The notes under the pieces: generated by a model
Told to the model about the DNA's origin: nothing
Seen by the model: the letters and a program-made list of their open reading frames with translations, nothing else
Databases searched by the model: none
Part shown: in pieces, positions 38,450-47,958 of the stretch
Layout: each line of letters opens with the position of its first letter
Position numbering within the stretch: position 1 is the first letter of the stretch
Made by a program: the position numbers and the translations under genes
DNA from: Rhodococcus gordoniae
Lineage (GTDB): Bacteria > Actinomycetota > Actinomycetes > Mycobacteriales > Mycobacteriaceae
Length of the DNA stretch: 64,000 nucleotides
Reading direction: 5' to 3'
NCBI RefSeq assembly: GCF_001646655.1
Contig: NZ_LPZN01000051.1
Span: 21,510-85,509 of the forward strand

Positions 38450-38875
38450 GTGAGACGCATGCCGGGAGCAGTCCGCATCGTCGCCGTCCTCGCTCTGGGG
38501 GCGGTACTGTCCGGATGCGGAATCGGAGGATCGCCGTCCGATCCGATCGGCCGCCGCTACGTCTCCACCGAGGTCACGGGTCGGCCGATCCCCGGGGGCG
38601 GCCCGCTGGAATTGTCGTTCCCCGCCCGGGAGCGGCTCGCCGCATCCGCCGGATGCAACCGGTTCACGGGCACCGCCGACCTGTCCGGAGGACGGATCCG
38701 AGCCGGAACCCTGGCGTCCACGAGGATGGCGTGCCCATCCCCACGCGACGGCGCCGACGACTGGGTACGGACGCTGTTCGCGGGCACACCCCGGTGGGCT
38801 CTCGACGGGGAGGTGCTCACCCTGACCACCGGCGCGGTGACCGTCACCCTCACCGAACGTACGGACGGGCGCTGA
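38450..38875 (+). CDS. Lipoprotein with one META/HslJ-like domain
   Basis: 141 residues from GTG 38450, with ATG 38459 as an alternative start. Lipobox LSGC (about residues 20-23). The single META repeat (RRYVSTEVTGRPIPGGG, then SAGCNRFTGTADL and RMACPSPRDGADDW) closely matches the first domain of the preceding protein, indicating tandem duplication. Probably surface-anchored. Function unknown. Confidence 0.78.
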   Translation: MRRMPGAVRIVAVLALGAVLSGCGIGGSPSDPIGRRYVSTEVTGRPIPGGGPLELSFPARERLAASAGCNRFTGTADLSGGRIRAGTLASTRMACPSPRDGADDWVRTLFAGTPRWALDGEVLTLTTGAVTVTLTERTDGR

Positions 38876-38896
38876 GATCGTTCGTCAGCGAATCGT

Positions 38897-39445
38897 TCAG
38901 TAACGCTCGACGAGCCAGCGGGCGAGTTCCTGCGCGCTGCGGTCGACCTGCTTCGGCCAGTCGAGCGCCGAATCGTCGGCCCGGTCGCTCACGTGCTTGA
39001 CGAGCCGGCACCGCGCGCCCATGCGGCGGGCGGCATAGGCAACCGCGAAGCCCTCCATGTCGACGAGATCGGCGCGCGCGGACAGCGCGTCGCGGATCTG
39101 GGCGTCCGAGACGAACGAATCACCGGTGGCGAGCACGCTGCCGTCACCGTCGTCGATCTGCACGACGTCCTGCACGGGATGACCGAGGCTCTTCAGGATC
39201 TCGCTGCTGATGTCGTGGTTGAGCACGGCGGACGGGAGGAACAGTCCCGAGTGGTGGGTGCGCAACGCGCCGGCAGTCCCGATGTTCACGACGAGCGGAC
39301 GTGCGTCCGCCGGATACGCCGCGAGCGCCGCCGTGACGGCGACCGCCGCGTCCACCTTGCCGATCCCGGTGATCACCGTCTCGTAGCGCTCGGGCACGTG
39401 CGCCGCCTCGGCGCGGGTTGCGGACACGACGAGGATTCCGTTCAC
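38897..39445 (-). CDS. Nucleosidase of the MTA/SAH nucleosidase-purine phosphorylase fold
   Basis: 182 residues from GTG 39445, with GGAGG upstream. Features: VVSATRAEAAHVP, VITGIGKVDAAVAV, VVNIGTAGALRTHHSGLFLP and LVDMEGFAVAYAARRMGA, the ME-x-x-A/G ribose-binding segment of the PNP_UDP_1 superfamily, plus VKHVSDRADDSA with the catalytic aspartate. Such proteins hydrolyse N-glycosidic bonds of nucleosides or methylthioadenosine. It is slightly shorter than canonical MTA nucleosidase. It overlaps the upstream kinase-like gene by four bases. Confidence 0.85.
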   Translation of the reverse strand: MNGILVVSATRAEAAHVPERYETVITGIGKVDAAVAVTAALAAYPADARPLVVNIGTAGALRTHHSGLFLPSAVLNHDISSEILKSLGHPVQDVVQIDDGDGSVLATGDSFVSDAQIRDALSARADLVDMEGFAVAYAARRMGARCRLVKHVSDRADDSALDWPKQVDRSAQELARWLVERY

Positions 39446-40218
39446 GTACTGCCTCCGAGTTCGAGGGTCGCGAGTGCCGCCCGGTGCAGCTCCCGCCCGT
39501 ACCCGGCACCGTATCCCGCGGCATGGACCGCCAGTGGATGCAGCTGGTGCACGGGCACCCGCCGCTCCCACCCGACGCGCAGCGGATGCGCCGAGTCGTA
39601 GCCTTCGACGACCCGGCCCAGATGCGGGCAGCCGAAGAGCGCGAGCATCGCCGGATCCGTTTCGCGGTGGCCGCCGTGCGCGGCGGGATCGATCAGGACC
39701 ACTCCCTGTGGGGACCACAGCACGTTGCCGTTCCACAGGTCTCCGTGCAGCCGCGCGGGTGGATCGTCGTCGTCGAAGGCTCCCGCCGCGACGAGATCGC
39801 AGGCGGCGTCGATGTCGCGGCACTGCCGGCCGGTGACGCTCCCGGCGTCGACCGCGATGCGCAGGAAGGGCAGCACCCGTTCGGTGACGTAGAACGAGCC
39901 CCAGGTGTCGTGCACGATGCGGCTCATGGGACGGCGCCCGATGAACAGCTGCCCGTCGTAACCGTCGGGTGCCGCGCCGAAGCCGGCTGCACCGGCGTCG
40001 TGCATCCGGGCGAGTGCCGCACCGAAGTTCCGGGCGGCCTCGGCGGAGGGAGCCGCCTCGGCGACCCGGTCCAGTTCGATGTGGTGCTCGCCCACCGACC
40101 GCACGGCCGCCACCGGAATACCGGTCTCGGCGAGCCACGCCAGACCGGCCGCCTCGGCACGGAAGAAATCCGGGTGCGCGTGCGGATCGTGTTTGCGGAA
40201 GAGCTCTCCGGTGCTCAC
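39442..40218 (-). CDS. Fructosamine kinase/phosphotransferase-like protein
   Basis: 258 residues from GTG 40218; an in-frame start eight codons upstream is possible. The aminoglycoside-phosphotransferase-like core is visible: ARLHGDLWNGNVLW (catalytic HGD-x-x-x-x-N) and VVLIDPAAHGGHRETDPAM (metal-binding Asp), which is the fructosamine kinase signature. These enzymes phosphorylate ketosamines for protein deglycation, or small molecules. The N-terminal ATP-binding region is reduced (FRAEAAGLAWLAE). Translationally coupled to the nucleosidase gene. Divergent from nadE. Confidence 0.85.
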   Translation of the reverse strand: MSTGELFRKHDPHAHPDFFRAEAAGLAWLAETGIPVAAVRSVGEHHIELDRVAEAAPSAEAARNFGAALARMHDAGAAGFGAAPDGYDGQLFIGRRPMSRIVHDTWGSFYVTERVLPFLRIAVDAGSVTGRQCRDIDAACDLVAAGAFDDDDPPARLHGDLWNGNVLWSPQGVVLIDPAAHGGHRETDPAMLALFGCPHLGRVVEGYDSAHPLRVGWERRVPVHQLHPLAVHAAGYGAGYGRELHRAALATLELGGST

Positions 40219-40307
40219 GCCGAAGAGTCTGCCCGACCGCATTCTTCGCCTCCGCCCTCTTCGCTGTTGTATCGCAGCAGTAACGCGGGAACGCTAGTGT
40301 CGTGCAG

Positions 40308-41144
40308 ATGACGAACCTTCGCGATCGGATCATCGAAGAACTCGGGGTGAAGCCCTCCATCGACCCACGCGCCGAGATCGACGCGCGGGTGCAGTTTCTC
40401 GCCGACTACCTCCGAAGCACTCCCGCGAAGGGATTCGTGCTCGGCATCAGCGGCGGGCAGGACAGCACGCTCGCCGGCAAGCTCTCCCAGCTCGCGGCGG
40501 AGAAACTCCGCGCCGAGGGCCACACGGCGGAGTTCGTCGCGGTCCGTCTGCCCTACGGCAAGCAGGCCGACGAGCACGACGCCCTCGTCGCACTGGAATT
40601 CATCGGCGCCGACCGCACGCTGGGCGTCGATGTCAAGCCCGGCGCCGACGCGACGGCCTCGGAGGCGGCCCGCGCGCTGTACGGCACCGAGACGCGTCTG
40701 CGCGACTTCGTGCGCGGCAACATCAAGGCGCGCGAGCGCATGATGATCCAGTACGCGATCGCCGGCGAACTCGGCCACATCGTCGTCGGCACCGATCACG
40801 CCGCCGAGGCGGTGACCGGCTTCTACACCAAGTACGGCGACGGCGGCGTCGACATCACTCCCCTGTCCGGTCTGACGAAGCGGCAGGGGGCGGCGCTGCT
40901 GCGCGAGCTCCGGGCGCCCGAGAGCACCTGGGTCAAGATCCCCACCGCCGACCTCGAGGACGACCGCCCCGCGCTGCCCGACGAGGAAGCGCTCGGCATG
41001 ACCTACAGCGAGATCGACGACTACCTCGAAGGCAAGGACGTCACCGACGACCTCGCCGAGCGGCTCGAGGCGAAGTTCCTCGACACGCGGCACAAGCGCA
41101 CGATGCCCGTGGCGCCCTCCGATACCTGGTGGCGCAACGGTTAA
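40308..41144 (+). CDS. nadE: Ammonia-dependent NAD synthetase NadE
   Basis: 278 residues from ATG 40308 (a GTG two codons upstream is also possible); [19 protein letters not shown] aligns with E. coli NadE from its start. The ATP pyrophosphatase loop is [15 protein letters not shown], and [20 protein letters not shown] plus [13 protein letters not shown] are family signatures. It converts nicotinate adenine dinucleotide to NAD using ammonia. It lacks the glutaminase domain of mycobacterial NadE, so it is the E. coli-type short form; a second, glutamine-dependent NadE may exist elsewhere. Convergent with moaD, overlapping by four bases. Confidence 0.94.
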   Translation: MTNLRDRIIEELGVKPSIDPRAEIDARVQFLADYLRSTPAKGFVLGISGGQDSTLAGKLSQLAAEKLRAEGHTAEFVAVRLPYGKQADEHDALVALEFIGADRTLGVDVKPGADATASEAARALYGTETRLRDFVRGNIKARERMMIQYAIAGELGHIVVGTDHAAEAVTGFYTKYGDGGVDITPLSGLTKRQGAALLRELRAPESTWVKIPTADLEDDRPALPDEEALGMTYSEIDDYLEGKDVTDDLAERLEAKFLDTRHKRTMPVAPSDTWWRNG

Positions 41145-41419
41145 CCACCCGCGAAGGGCGGCAGGACGTCCACTCGGGACCCGGCCGGGCGGCCGAGGTC
41201 CCGGGTGAGTTCGCCCGTACCGCCGTCGCCGGGCTCGAGCAGGAAGGCGGCCACCGACAGGACGCGCTCCATGCCGGGTCCGTAGCGGTCGACGAGGACG
41301 GCGCGCAGCGCGCCGAGATCGGCGTCCACCGGCAGGTCGATCGTGTCCTTCTCCCGTCCGGCCGCGTCCGCCGCCGCGGCGAAGTACCGCACCTCGATCC
41401 CGGTCGTCGCCTCAGCCAC
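41141..41419 (-). CDS. moaD: Molybdopterin synthase small subunit MoaD
   Basis: 92 residues from GTG 41419. The ubiquitin-like fold is suggested by [14 protein letters not shown] and the C-terminus PPFAGG, whose terminal Gly-Gly is adenylated and thiocarboxylated. With MoaE (44778) it forms molybdopterin synthase. Its start overlaps the moaA stop by eight bases. The separated moaD and moaE are part of one divergent Moco gene group. Confidence 0.9.
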   Translation of the reverse strand: MAEATTGIEVRYFAAAADAAGREKDTIDLPVDADLGALRAVLVDRYGPGMERVLSVAAFLLEPGDGGTGELTRDLGRPAGSRVDVLPPFAGG

Positions 41420-42470
41420 CGATAGCTCCCATGCTCCGCTGCGGCGGCGCGAAGTCCGCCGCGTCCATGCCGTGTCCGGCCCACTTGTTCCACATCGCCC
41501 CACGCCACACCGCGGCGAGTTCGTCGTCGGTGGCGCCGCCCCGCAGGGCCGCGCGCAGGTCGGTCTCCCGGTCGCTGAACAGGCAGGACCGGACCGTTCC
41601 CTCGGCCGTGAGGCGCGTACGGTCGCAGTCGCCGCAGAACGAACGGGTGACCGACGCGATGATCCCGACGGTCGCCGGGCCGCCGTCGACGAGCCAGCGT
41701 TCGGCCGGCGCGGACGGATCCTCCCGTTCGGTCTCGGTGAGCGTGAACCGTCGGCCGAGCACGTCGAGCAACTGCTGGGCCGGCACCATCCGCGAACGCG
41801 CCCAGGTGTGATCGGCGTCGAGGGGCATCTGCTCGATGAACCGCAGCTCGACGCCCTCGTCCAGGCACCACGCCAAGAGGTCTGCCGCGCCTTCGAGCGT
41901 CTCCGGCATCAGGACGGCGTTGACCTTCACCCGTCCGAACCCGGCGGCCACCGCAGCCCGGATACCGTCGAGCACCGAATCGAGCCGGTCGCGGCGCGTG
42001 AGCCGCGCGAAGTGCTCGCGGTCGATGGTGTCGAGGGAGATGTTCACCCGGGTCAGTCCGGCGTCCGCCAGCGCCCGTGCACGATGCCGGAGACCGACCG
42101 CGTTGGTGGTCAGTGCGATCGGCAGGCCCGGCGTCTGCTCCGCGCATCCGGCGACGATGTCCTCGAGATCGCGGCGCATGAGCGGTTCCCCGCCGGTGAA
42201 GCGCACCTCGTGGACACCGAGCCGACCGGTGGCGATGCCTACCAGACGCACGATCTCGGCGCTCGTGAGCAGTTTGTCGCGGGGGATCTCTGGAAGTCCC
42301 TCGGCGGGCATGCAGTAGGTGCAGCGCAGCGAGCACTTCTCGGTGAGGGATACCCGCAGGTCGCGGGCGATGCGACCGAAACGGTCGAGAAGCTCGGGCA
42401 CGTCGGGCCGATCGGACACGTCGTCTGCGCGATCGCGCACGACCGGGATGCCCATGTCCACCGCTGTCAT
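41412..42470 (-). CDS. moaA: GTP 3',8-cyclase MoaA (radical SAM)
   Basis: 352 residues from ATG 42470. The radical-SAM cluster is [13 protein letters not shown] (C-x3-C-x2-C), the SAM-binding GGEP is in [11 protein letters not shown], the C-terminal cluster is [11 protein letters not shown] plus RSCLF, and the chain ends in the functional GG (GAIGG). MoaA converts GTP to 3',8-cH2-GTP, the first step of molybdenum cofactor synthesis with MoaC. The frame is open further upstream but overlaps moeA on the other strand. Divergent from moeA across 129 bases. Confidence 0.96.
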   Translation of the reverse strand: MTAVDMGIPVVRDRADDVSDRPDVPELLDRFGRIARDLRVSLTEKCSLRCTYCMPAEGLPEIPRDKLLTSAEIVRLVGIATGRLGVHEVRFTGGEPLMRRDLEDIVAGCAEQTPGLPIALTTNAVGLRHRARALADAGLTRVNISLDTIDREHFARLTRRDRLDSVLDGIRAAVAAGFGRVKVNAVLMPETLEGAADLLAWCLDEGVELRFIEQMPLDADHTWARSRMVPAQQLLDVLGRRFTLTETEREDPSAPAERWLVDGGPATVGIIASVTRSFCGDCDRTRLTAEGTVRSCLFSDRETDLRAALRGGATDDELAAVWRGAMWNKWAGHGMDAADFAPPQRSMGAIGG

Positions 42471-42599
42471 ACGACCATCGCTTTCATACAGCCCAGTATG
42501 CCTACAACCTATGGTCGTGACACCGCATCGGGACAGACGGGGCACACGCGGCGCATCGTCGACGGTGGGGCACGCCACTCGTGTGCCTAGGATGGCGGC

Positions 42600-43790
42600 A
42601 TGACGAGCGGCAGGCGGTCCGTGGAGGAACACGAACAGCACGTGGCGGAGTTGCTCGGCCCGTTGCGGGAGAAGAGCCCGCTGCGGGTGCCGCTCGCCCA
42701 CGCACTGCACCGCACACTCGCGGAGGACATCGAGTCCCCGCTGGACCTGCCGCCCTTCCGCAACTCCCAGATGGACGGTTACGCCGTACGCGCGCACGAC
42801 CTCGCGTCCATCCCCACGGATCTGCCCGTGCAGGGAGTAGTAGCCGCGGGCGACACCGTCGCGGTGCTCGAACCGGGTCACGCGCTGAAGATCATGACGG
42901 GCGCACCCGTCCCGGACGGCGCCGACGCCGTCGTCCCGGTCGAGGACACCCTCTCCCCCGACCCGGACACCGTCACCGTCGAGCGCAGCGTGACGCCCGG
43001 AACCTACGTGCGTGAGGCGGGCACCGACGTCCGCAAGGGCGATCTGCTGCTCCCCGCGGGCACGGTCCTCGCCGCCCGTCACATCGCCGCGCTCGCCGCC
43101 GTCGGTCTCACCTCGATCCCTGTCCGTGCACGGCCGCGGGTCGCGATCATCTCGACCGGCAGCGAACTCGTCACGGCCGGGAGCGAACTCGGCCCCGGCC
43201 AGATCTTCAATTCCAACGGGCCTGCGCTGGCCGCGAGCGCGACGGCCAACGGCGCAGACGTCGTGACCATCGACCATTGCCACGACGATCCCGAGGAGTT
43301 CGTGACGATGCTCCGACACGCCGTGGGTGTCGCCGACGTCGTGTTCACCTCGGGTGGGGTGTCGAAGGGCGACTTCGAGGTCGTGAAGGACACGCTCGGG
43401 CCTCGGGGCGGGCAGTTCGTGTCGGTGGCGATGCAGCCGGGCGGACCCCAGGGCACCGCGGTGGTCGACGGTGTCCCGATCCTGACCTTCCCCGGCAATC
43501 CCGTCAGCGCCCTCGTCTCGTTCGAGGTGTTCGCGCGACCGGCACTGCGGGCCGCCGCCGGTTATCCGCCCGTCGTGTGCGAGAAACTACCGCTCACCAC
43601 CGATCTCACGTCGATCCCGGGTCGCCGGCAGTTCCTGCGGGGACGGCTCGACGAGAACGGGGTGACCCCCTTCCGCGGGCACGGGTCGCATCTCGTCGCC
43701 GGACTCGCCGCCGCCGACGTGCTTCTCGACATCCCCGCCGACACCACCTCCCTCGAAGCCGGAGACCTCGTGAAAGTACGGATCCTGTGA
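42600..43790 (+). CDS. moeA: Molybdopterin molybdenumtransferase MoeA
   Basis: 396 residues. [17 protein letters not shown] (about 51-67), [54 protein letters not shown] and [17 protein letters not shown] are the standard MoeA landmarks. It inserts molybdate into adenylated molybdopterin. First gene of the plus-strand Moco operon moeA-moaCB-moaE, overlapping the next gene by four bases. Confidence 0.95.
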   Translation: MTSGRRSVEEHEQHVAELLGPLREKSPLRVPLAHALHRTLAEDIESPLDLPPFRNSQMDGYAVRAHDLASIPTDLPVQGVVAAGDTVAVLEPGHALKIMTGAPVPDGADAVVPVEDTLSPDPDTVTVERSVTPGTYVREAGTDVRKGDLLLPAGTVLAARHIAALAAVGLTSIPVRARPRVAIISTGSELVTAGSELGPGQIFNSNGPALAASATANGADVVTIDHCHDDPEEFVTMLRHAVGVADVVFTSGGVSKGDFEVVKDTLGPRGGQFVSVAMQPGGPQGTAVVDGVPILTFPGNPVSALVSFEVFARPALRAAAGYPPVVCEKLPLTTDLTSIPGRRQFLRGRLDENGVTPFRGHGSHLVAGLAAADVLLDIPADTTSLEAGDLVKVRIL

Positions 43791-44785
43791 CCGATCTCAG
43801 CCACCTGGACAACCAGGGACGTGCCCGCATGGTGGACGTCTCCTCGAAGACCGATACCACCCGGATCGCCGTGGCGGCAGGCGAACTCGTCACCACCCCG
43901 GAGGTGATCGCGCTCGTCCGGGCCGACGACATGCCCAAGGCCGACGTCCTGGCGACGGCGCGCATCGCGGGTATCGCCGCGGCGAAACGCACCTGGGAAC
44001 TCATCCCCCTGTGTCATCAGCTGGCGCTGTCGTCGGTGAAGGTGATGTTCGGTTTCACCGACACCTCGATCACGATCGAGGGCACCGCGAAGACCAAGGG
44101 TCCGACCGGAGTCGAGATGGAGGCACTCACCGCGGTCGCCGTCGCGGGCCTGACCCTGCACGACATGGTCAAAGCCGTCGATCCGGCCGCCGTTCTCGAC
44201 GGCGTGCGATTGATCTCCAAGGAGGGCGGCAAGCGCGGCCACTGGACCCGCGACGACGCTGCCGACCGGGACGGGCAGCCGGTGCCGGAAGAGCAACTGC
44301 CGGAACAGTCGGGGCGCTCCGCCACGGTGGTCGTCGCATCGACCGGTGTCGCCGCGGGCACCCGCGAGGATCGCACCGGACCACTCATCCGATCGTGGCT
44401 CGTGGACAAGGGATTCGCTGTCCGCGGCCCCCTCGTCCACGCGGACGCCGACATCGCCGCCGGTCTCGCCGACGCGGTCCGTCCGGGCCCGGCCCTCGTC
44501 GTCACGACCGGCGGTACCGGAGCTTCGCCCACCGACGCCACCCCCGAAGCGACTCTCGCGCTGCTCGATCGCGAACTGCCCGGTATCGCGGAGTCGATCC
44601 GGCAGCGCGGACTCGCGGCCACCCCGCACGCGGTCCTCTCACGGGGGGTCGCCGGTCTCGTGGGCCGCACGGTCGTCGTGAACCTGCCCGGCTCGCCCGG
44701 CGGGGTGAAGGACGGTCTCGCCGCTCTCGACCCGATCCTCGACCATCTGTTGGCCCAAGTCGCAGGAGGCGGCGCTCATGAGTGA
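43787..44785 (+). CDS. moaCB: Bifunctional MoaC-MoaB/MogA fusion protein
   Basis: 332 residues from GTG 43787, overlapping the moeA stop. Residues about 1-155 are MoaC: ARMVDVSSKTDTTRIA, KRTWELIPLCHQLALSSVKV and KGPTGVEMEALTAV, which makes cyclic pyranopterin monophosphate. After a short linker, residues about 170-332 are a MogA/MoaB domain: VVVASTGVAAGTREDRTG, LVVTTGGTGASPTDATPEA and VVNLPGSPGGVKDGL, which adenylates molybdopterin. The fusion is known in actinobacteria. Both active sites look intact. Confidence 0.94.
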   Translation: MTDLSHLDNQGRARMVDVSSKTDTTRIAVAAGELVTTPEVIALVRADDMPKADVLATARIAGIAAAKRTWELIPLCHQLALSSVKVMFGFTDTSITIEGTAKTKGPTGVEMEALTAVAVAGLTLHDMVKAVDPAAVLDGVRLISKEGGKRGHWTRDDAADRDGQPVPEEQLPEQSGRSATVVVASTGVAAGTREDRTGPLIRSWLVDKGFAVRGPLVHADADIAAGLADAVRPGPALVVTTGGTGASPTDATPEATLALLDRELPGIAESIRQRGLAATPHAVLSRGVAGLVGRTVVVNLPGSPGGVKDGLAALDPILDHLLAQVAGGGAHE

Positions 44786-45191
44786 ACTACTGGCCCGGAT
44801 CTCGTCGGAGCCACTGGATCCCGCGGCGGTGGACGCCGCGGTGGCCGGTGCCGAACACGGTGCCGTGGTGGTCTTCACCGGCGTCGTCCGCAACCACGAC
44901 GGCGGGCAGTCGGTGACCGCGCTGCAGTACCAGGCACATCCCGATGCCGAAGCCTTCCTGCGGCGGTGCTGCGAGGACGTCGCAGCGACATCGGGACTGC
45001 CGGTCGCGGCGGTGCACCGAGTGGGCGATCTCACCATCGGCGATCTCGCGCTGGTCGCGGCCGTGGCCGCCCCACACCGCGCGGAAGCCTTCGCCACCTG
45101 CGCCGAACTGGTGGAACGCATCAAATCCGAGGTGCCCATCTGGAAACGTCAGCACTTCACCGCGGGACTGTCGGAGTGGGTGGGCCTGTAG
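44778..45191 (+). CDS. moaE: Molybdopterin synthase large subunit MoaE
   Basis: 137 residues, overlapping moaCB by eight bases. FTGVVRNHDGGQSVTALQYQ (about 33-52), HRVGDLTIGDLALVAAVAAP (about 80-99) and VPIWKRQHF (catalytic Lys region) are characteristic. It dimerises with MoaD to make molybdopterin from the cyclic precursor. It ends the plus-strand Moco operon; an inverted repeat begins at the next base. Confidence 0.95.
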   Translation: MSELLARISSEPLDPAAVDAAVAGAEHGAVVVFTGVVRNHDGGQSVTALQYQAHPDAEAFLRRCCEDVAATSGLPVAAVHRVGDLTIGDLALVAAVAAPHRAEAFATCAELVERIKSEVPIWKRQHFTAGLSEWVGL

Positions 45192-45268
45192 CCACGACGG
45201 CGGGCGGCACTCGGCACATGCGGTAGGGTGACATGGTTCGGGTGTCACGACGACACCCACCGTCGTGG
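45192..45268 (+). promoter_or_regulatory. Nested inverted repeats after moaE, in the leader of the helicase gene
   Basis: An outer 9-bp inverted repeat, CCACGACGG (45192-45200) with CCGTCGTGG (45260-45268), encloses an inner 7-bp hairpin, GGGTGTC (45240-45246) with GACACCC (45252-45258). It could terminate moaE or form a structured 5' leader for the DEAD-box gene at 45415. No U-tract. A 13-base direct repeat (45302-45314 and 45317-45329) follows. Confidence 0.45.
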
Positions 45269-45414
45269 GATACCGGCGGCCCGGGATCGTGCCCGGCCCG
45301 CACGCACAGATGCAGTACGCACAGATGCACCGGCTTTCCTTGCGGCGATCGCACAGCACCACGGGCACGGCCCGTCGAGTGCACACACGCCGCATCGAAA
45401 GGCAGCGCTGTTCC

Positions 45415-46848
45415 ATGACCACATCCTTCTCCGATCTCGGGGTACCCCGCCCGCTCGTCGCCACGCTGAACGACGCCGGGATCACCAGCCCCTTCCCCAT
45501 CCAGGTGGACACTCTCCCCGACACCCTCGCCGGTCGCGACGTGCTCGGCCGCGGACGCACGGGCAGCGGTAAGACCCTGGCCTTCTCGATCCCGCTCGCC
45601 GCTCGTCTCGCCGGCAGGAGCACCCGGGCGGCCGGCCGGCCGCGCGGCCTGATCCTGGCACCCACCCGCGAATTGGCGACCCAGATCGCCGCGGCGATCG
45701 AACCGCTCGCGCATTCGTCCGGACTGAAGGTCACCACGATCTTCGGTGGCGTGTCGCAGAAGCGCCAGGTCGAAGCCCTGCGTCGCGGTGTCGACATCGT
45801 CATCGCCTGCCCGGGCCGCCTCGAAGATCTCATGCGCCAGAAGTTCGTCGCGCTCGACGACGTCGAGGTCACGGTGCTCGACGAGGCCGACCACATGGCC
45901 GACCTCGGATTCTTGCCGGGCGTCACCCGCATCCTGACGGCGACACCGAAAGACGGTCAGCGGCTGCTGTTCTCGGCCACCCTGGACAACGGCGTCGACA
46001 AGCTCGTCAAGCGGTTCCTGAAGAACCCGGTCATGCACTCGGTCGACGAGGCCACCTCCCCCGTCGCCGCGATGACCCACCACGTCTTCGATGTCGCGGG
46101 CATGGAGGCGAAGAAGGACCTCGTCCGCACCCTCGCGTCGGGTACCGGTCGCCGAATCCTGTTCATGCGCACCAAGCATCAGGCCCGCAAGCTCGCCAAG
46201 CAGCTCACCGACTCCGGTATCCCGGCGGTGGACCTGCACGGCAACCTCTCGCAGAACGCCCGCGACCGCAATCTCGCCGCGTTCTCGTCGGGTGAGGCCC
46301 GAGTGCTCGTCGCGACGGATGTCGCGGCGCGCGGTGTCCACGTCGACGACGTCGAACTCGTCGTGCACGTCGATCCTCCGGCCGAGCACAAGGCATACCT
46401 GCACCGCTCGGGCCGTACCGCCCGCGCCGGCAGCACGGGCGACGTCGTGACCGTCGTGCTGCCCGACCAGCGCAAGGATCTCGCGGCCATCATGCGCAAG
46501 GCCGCGATCGACGTCACCCCGGTGAAGGTGACAGCGGACTCCGAGCACGTGCTCGAGCTCGTCGGCGAGATCGCGCCGCATGTTCCGCCGGCTCCGAAGC
46601 AGGCTGCCGCGCCGTCGCGTCCGCAGCGCAACGGCGGCGGTCGGCGGACGTCGGCTCCCCGTCAGGGTTCCACCCAGCGCTCCGGTTCGGGGCAGCGCTC
46701 CTCCTCGAGCGGACAGCGTTCCGCGGATGGACAGCGCTCCTCGGGAGGACAGCGTGCGACCGGCGGTCAGCGTTCGGCCGGTCAGGGCGCCGCAGCCGCA
46801 ACCGGTGGCCGCCGCCGCCCCCAGCGCCGCACCTCCGCTGCACGCTGA
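45415..46848 (+). CDS. DEAD-box RNA helicase with basic GQR-repeat tail
   Basis: 477 residues from ATG 45415; a longer in-frame extension lacks helicase homology. Motifs in order: Q motif (FPIQVDTLP), GRTGSGKTLAF (I), APTRELATQ (Ia), VLDEADHMADLG (II, DEAD), LLFSATLDNG (III), TDVAARGVHVDDVELVVHVD (V) and YLHRSGRTARAG (VI). The last ~90 residues are Gln/Ser/Gly/Arg-rich with repeated GQR units, a likely RNA-binding tail. It probably remodels rRNA or mRNA structures, as RhlE/CsdA do. A leader of more than 200 bases with inverted repeats precedes it. Confidence 0.93.
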   Translation: MTTSFSDLGVPRPLVATLNDAGITSPFPIQVDTLPDTLAGRDVLGRGRTGSGKTLAFSIPLAARLAGRSTRAAGRPRGLILAPTRELATQIAAAIEPLAHSSGLKVTTIFGGVSQKRQVEALRRGVDIVIACPGRLEDLMRQKFVALDDVEVTVLDEADHMADLGFLPGVTRILTATPKDGQRLLFSATLDNGVDKLVKRFLKNPVMHSVDEATSPVAAMTHHVFDVAGMEAKKDLVRTLASGTGRRILFMRTKHQARKLAKQLTDSGIPAVDLHGNLSQNARDRNLAAFSSGEARVLVATDVAARGVHVDDVELVVHVDPPAEHKAYLHRSGRTARAGSTGDVVTVVLPDQRKDLAAIMRKAAIDVTPVKVTADSEHVLELVGEIAPHVPPAPKQAAAPSRPQRNGGGRRTSAPRQGSTQRSGSGQRSSSSGQRSADGQRSSGGQRATGGQRSAGQGAAAATGGRRRPQRRTSAAR

Positions 46849-46863
46849 GTCCGACCGCCCGCG

Positions 46864-47886
46864 TCAGCGGGGTGTGAACCGGTGTATCGCGTACATCGCG
46901 TCCGCGGACACCGGTTCGGTCGGCACACAGCGCCGTAATCGCTCCCGTACGTCGTCGGCGTCGAGATCGGCGCCGATGACGACGAGTTGCGTCCCGTCGG
47001 GCACATCGTCCCGTCGGCCCACCGTGTCGAACCGGATGTGGTCGCCCACGGTGTGCACCAGATAGTCGGCGGTGTGCAATCCGGCGGTGACACGCACATA
47101 TCCCTTGATACGGAACACCCCTGCGGGCTGGTTCTCGAGGAAATCGACCAGCACGCGGGGGTGCAGTGCATCTGCGGCCTCGAAGGTGATCGCGTCGTAG
47201 CCCTCGTGCAGATGGGTGTGGTCGTGCTCGTCCTGCTCGTAGAGCAGTTCGTCGAGGGTGAGCTGTTCCCCGGGCCGGGGATCCGGACGCTCCGGGATGT
47301 CGAACAACAGCGCCGGGTCGATGCGGCCGTGGTCGGTGGAGACGACCGCCGCGCGGGAATTGAGCCGGCACAGGCGGGTCAGCAGATCGTCGTGAGCGTC
47401 ACCGTCGATGCGGTCGGTCTTGTTGACCAGCACCAGATCTGCGAGAGCGACGTGTTGTTCGAGTTCGGGATGCTGCGCTGCGGTCGCGGCGAACTCCACC
47501 GCGTCGACGACGAGCACGAGGCCGCCGTAGGTGACGTATTCGTTCTCCGAGCCGGCGACGAGCCGGATCATGTTGCGGGGCTCGGCGAGTCCGCTGGCCT
47601 CGACGACGATGACGTCGAGATCGGACGAGCGGTGGGCGAGCTTGTCGAGCATCGCGTCCATGTCGCTGACATCGACTGCGCAGCACAGGCATCCGTTGCT
47701 GAGCGAAACCATCGAGTCGACCTGCCCGGCGACCATCATGGAATCGATGTTGACCGAGCCGAAGTCGTTGACGATCACGCCGATCCGCGCACCGCGGGTA
47801 TTACGCAGAAGGTGGTTGAGCAGCGTCGTCTTCCCCGCGCCGAGAAATCCGGCCACCACGATCACCGGGATCTGCTTCTTCGCCAT
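46864..47886 (-). CDS. CobW/COG0523-family GTPase (metal chaperone-like)
   Basis: 340 residues. Walker A GFLGAGKTTLLNHLL (about 13-27), the metal-binding GCLCC (about 65-69) with the CxCC motif, VIVVEASGLAEP, VLVNKTDRID (G4) and a His-rich stretch DEHDHTHLHEG (about 219-229), followed by the CobW C-terminal domain. COG0523 proteins deliver zinc or other metals in a GTP-dependent way. No zinc-enzyme paralogue or clear Zur box is adjacent. It is the gene after the mscR-MBL terminator. Confidence 0.9.
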   Translation of the reverse strand: MAKKQIPVIVVAGFLGAGKTTLLNHLLRNTRGARIGVIVNDFGSVNIDSMMVAGQVDSMVSLSNGCLCCAVDVSDMDAMLDKLAHRSSDLDVIVVEASGLAEPRNMIRLVAGSENEYVTYGGLVLVVDAVEFAATAAQHPELEQHVALADLVLVNKTDRIDGDAHDDLLTRLCRLNSRAAVVSTDHGRIDPALLFDIPERPDPRPGEQLTLDELLYEQDEHDHTHLHEGYDAITFEAADALHPRVLVDFLENQPAGVFRIKGYVRVTAGLHTADYLVHTVGDHIRFDTVGRRDDVPDGTQLVVIGADLDADDVRERLRRCVPTEPVSADAMYAIHRFTPR

Positions 47887-47910
47887 GAAGGTGAGACTAG
47901 CGGTGTGCGC

Positions 47911-47950
47911 GTGCGCGGTTCCGGTAGCCGCCGCTACCGGAACCGCGCAC
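47911..47950 (-). terminator. Strong hairpin terminator after the MBL hydrolase gene
   Basis: A perfect 18-bp stem (47911-47928 with 47933-47950) and a four-base loop (CGCC), nine bases past the stop of the MBL gene. It separates the mycothiol detoxification pair from cobW on the same strand. Confidence 0.88.
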
Positions 47951-47958
47951 CGGCGGCA

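Noticed and set aside
45240..45258. Molybdenum cofactor riboswitch after moaE
   Set aside because: The hairpin is short, lies downstream of the Moco operon rather than before it, and lacks the known Moco motif.
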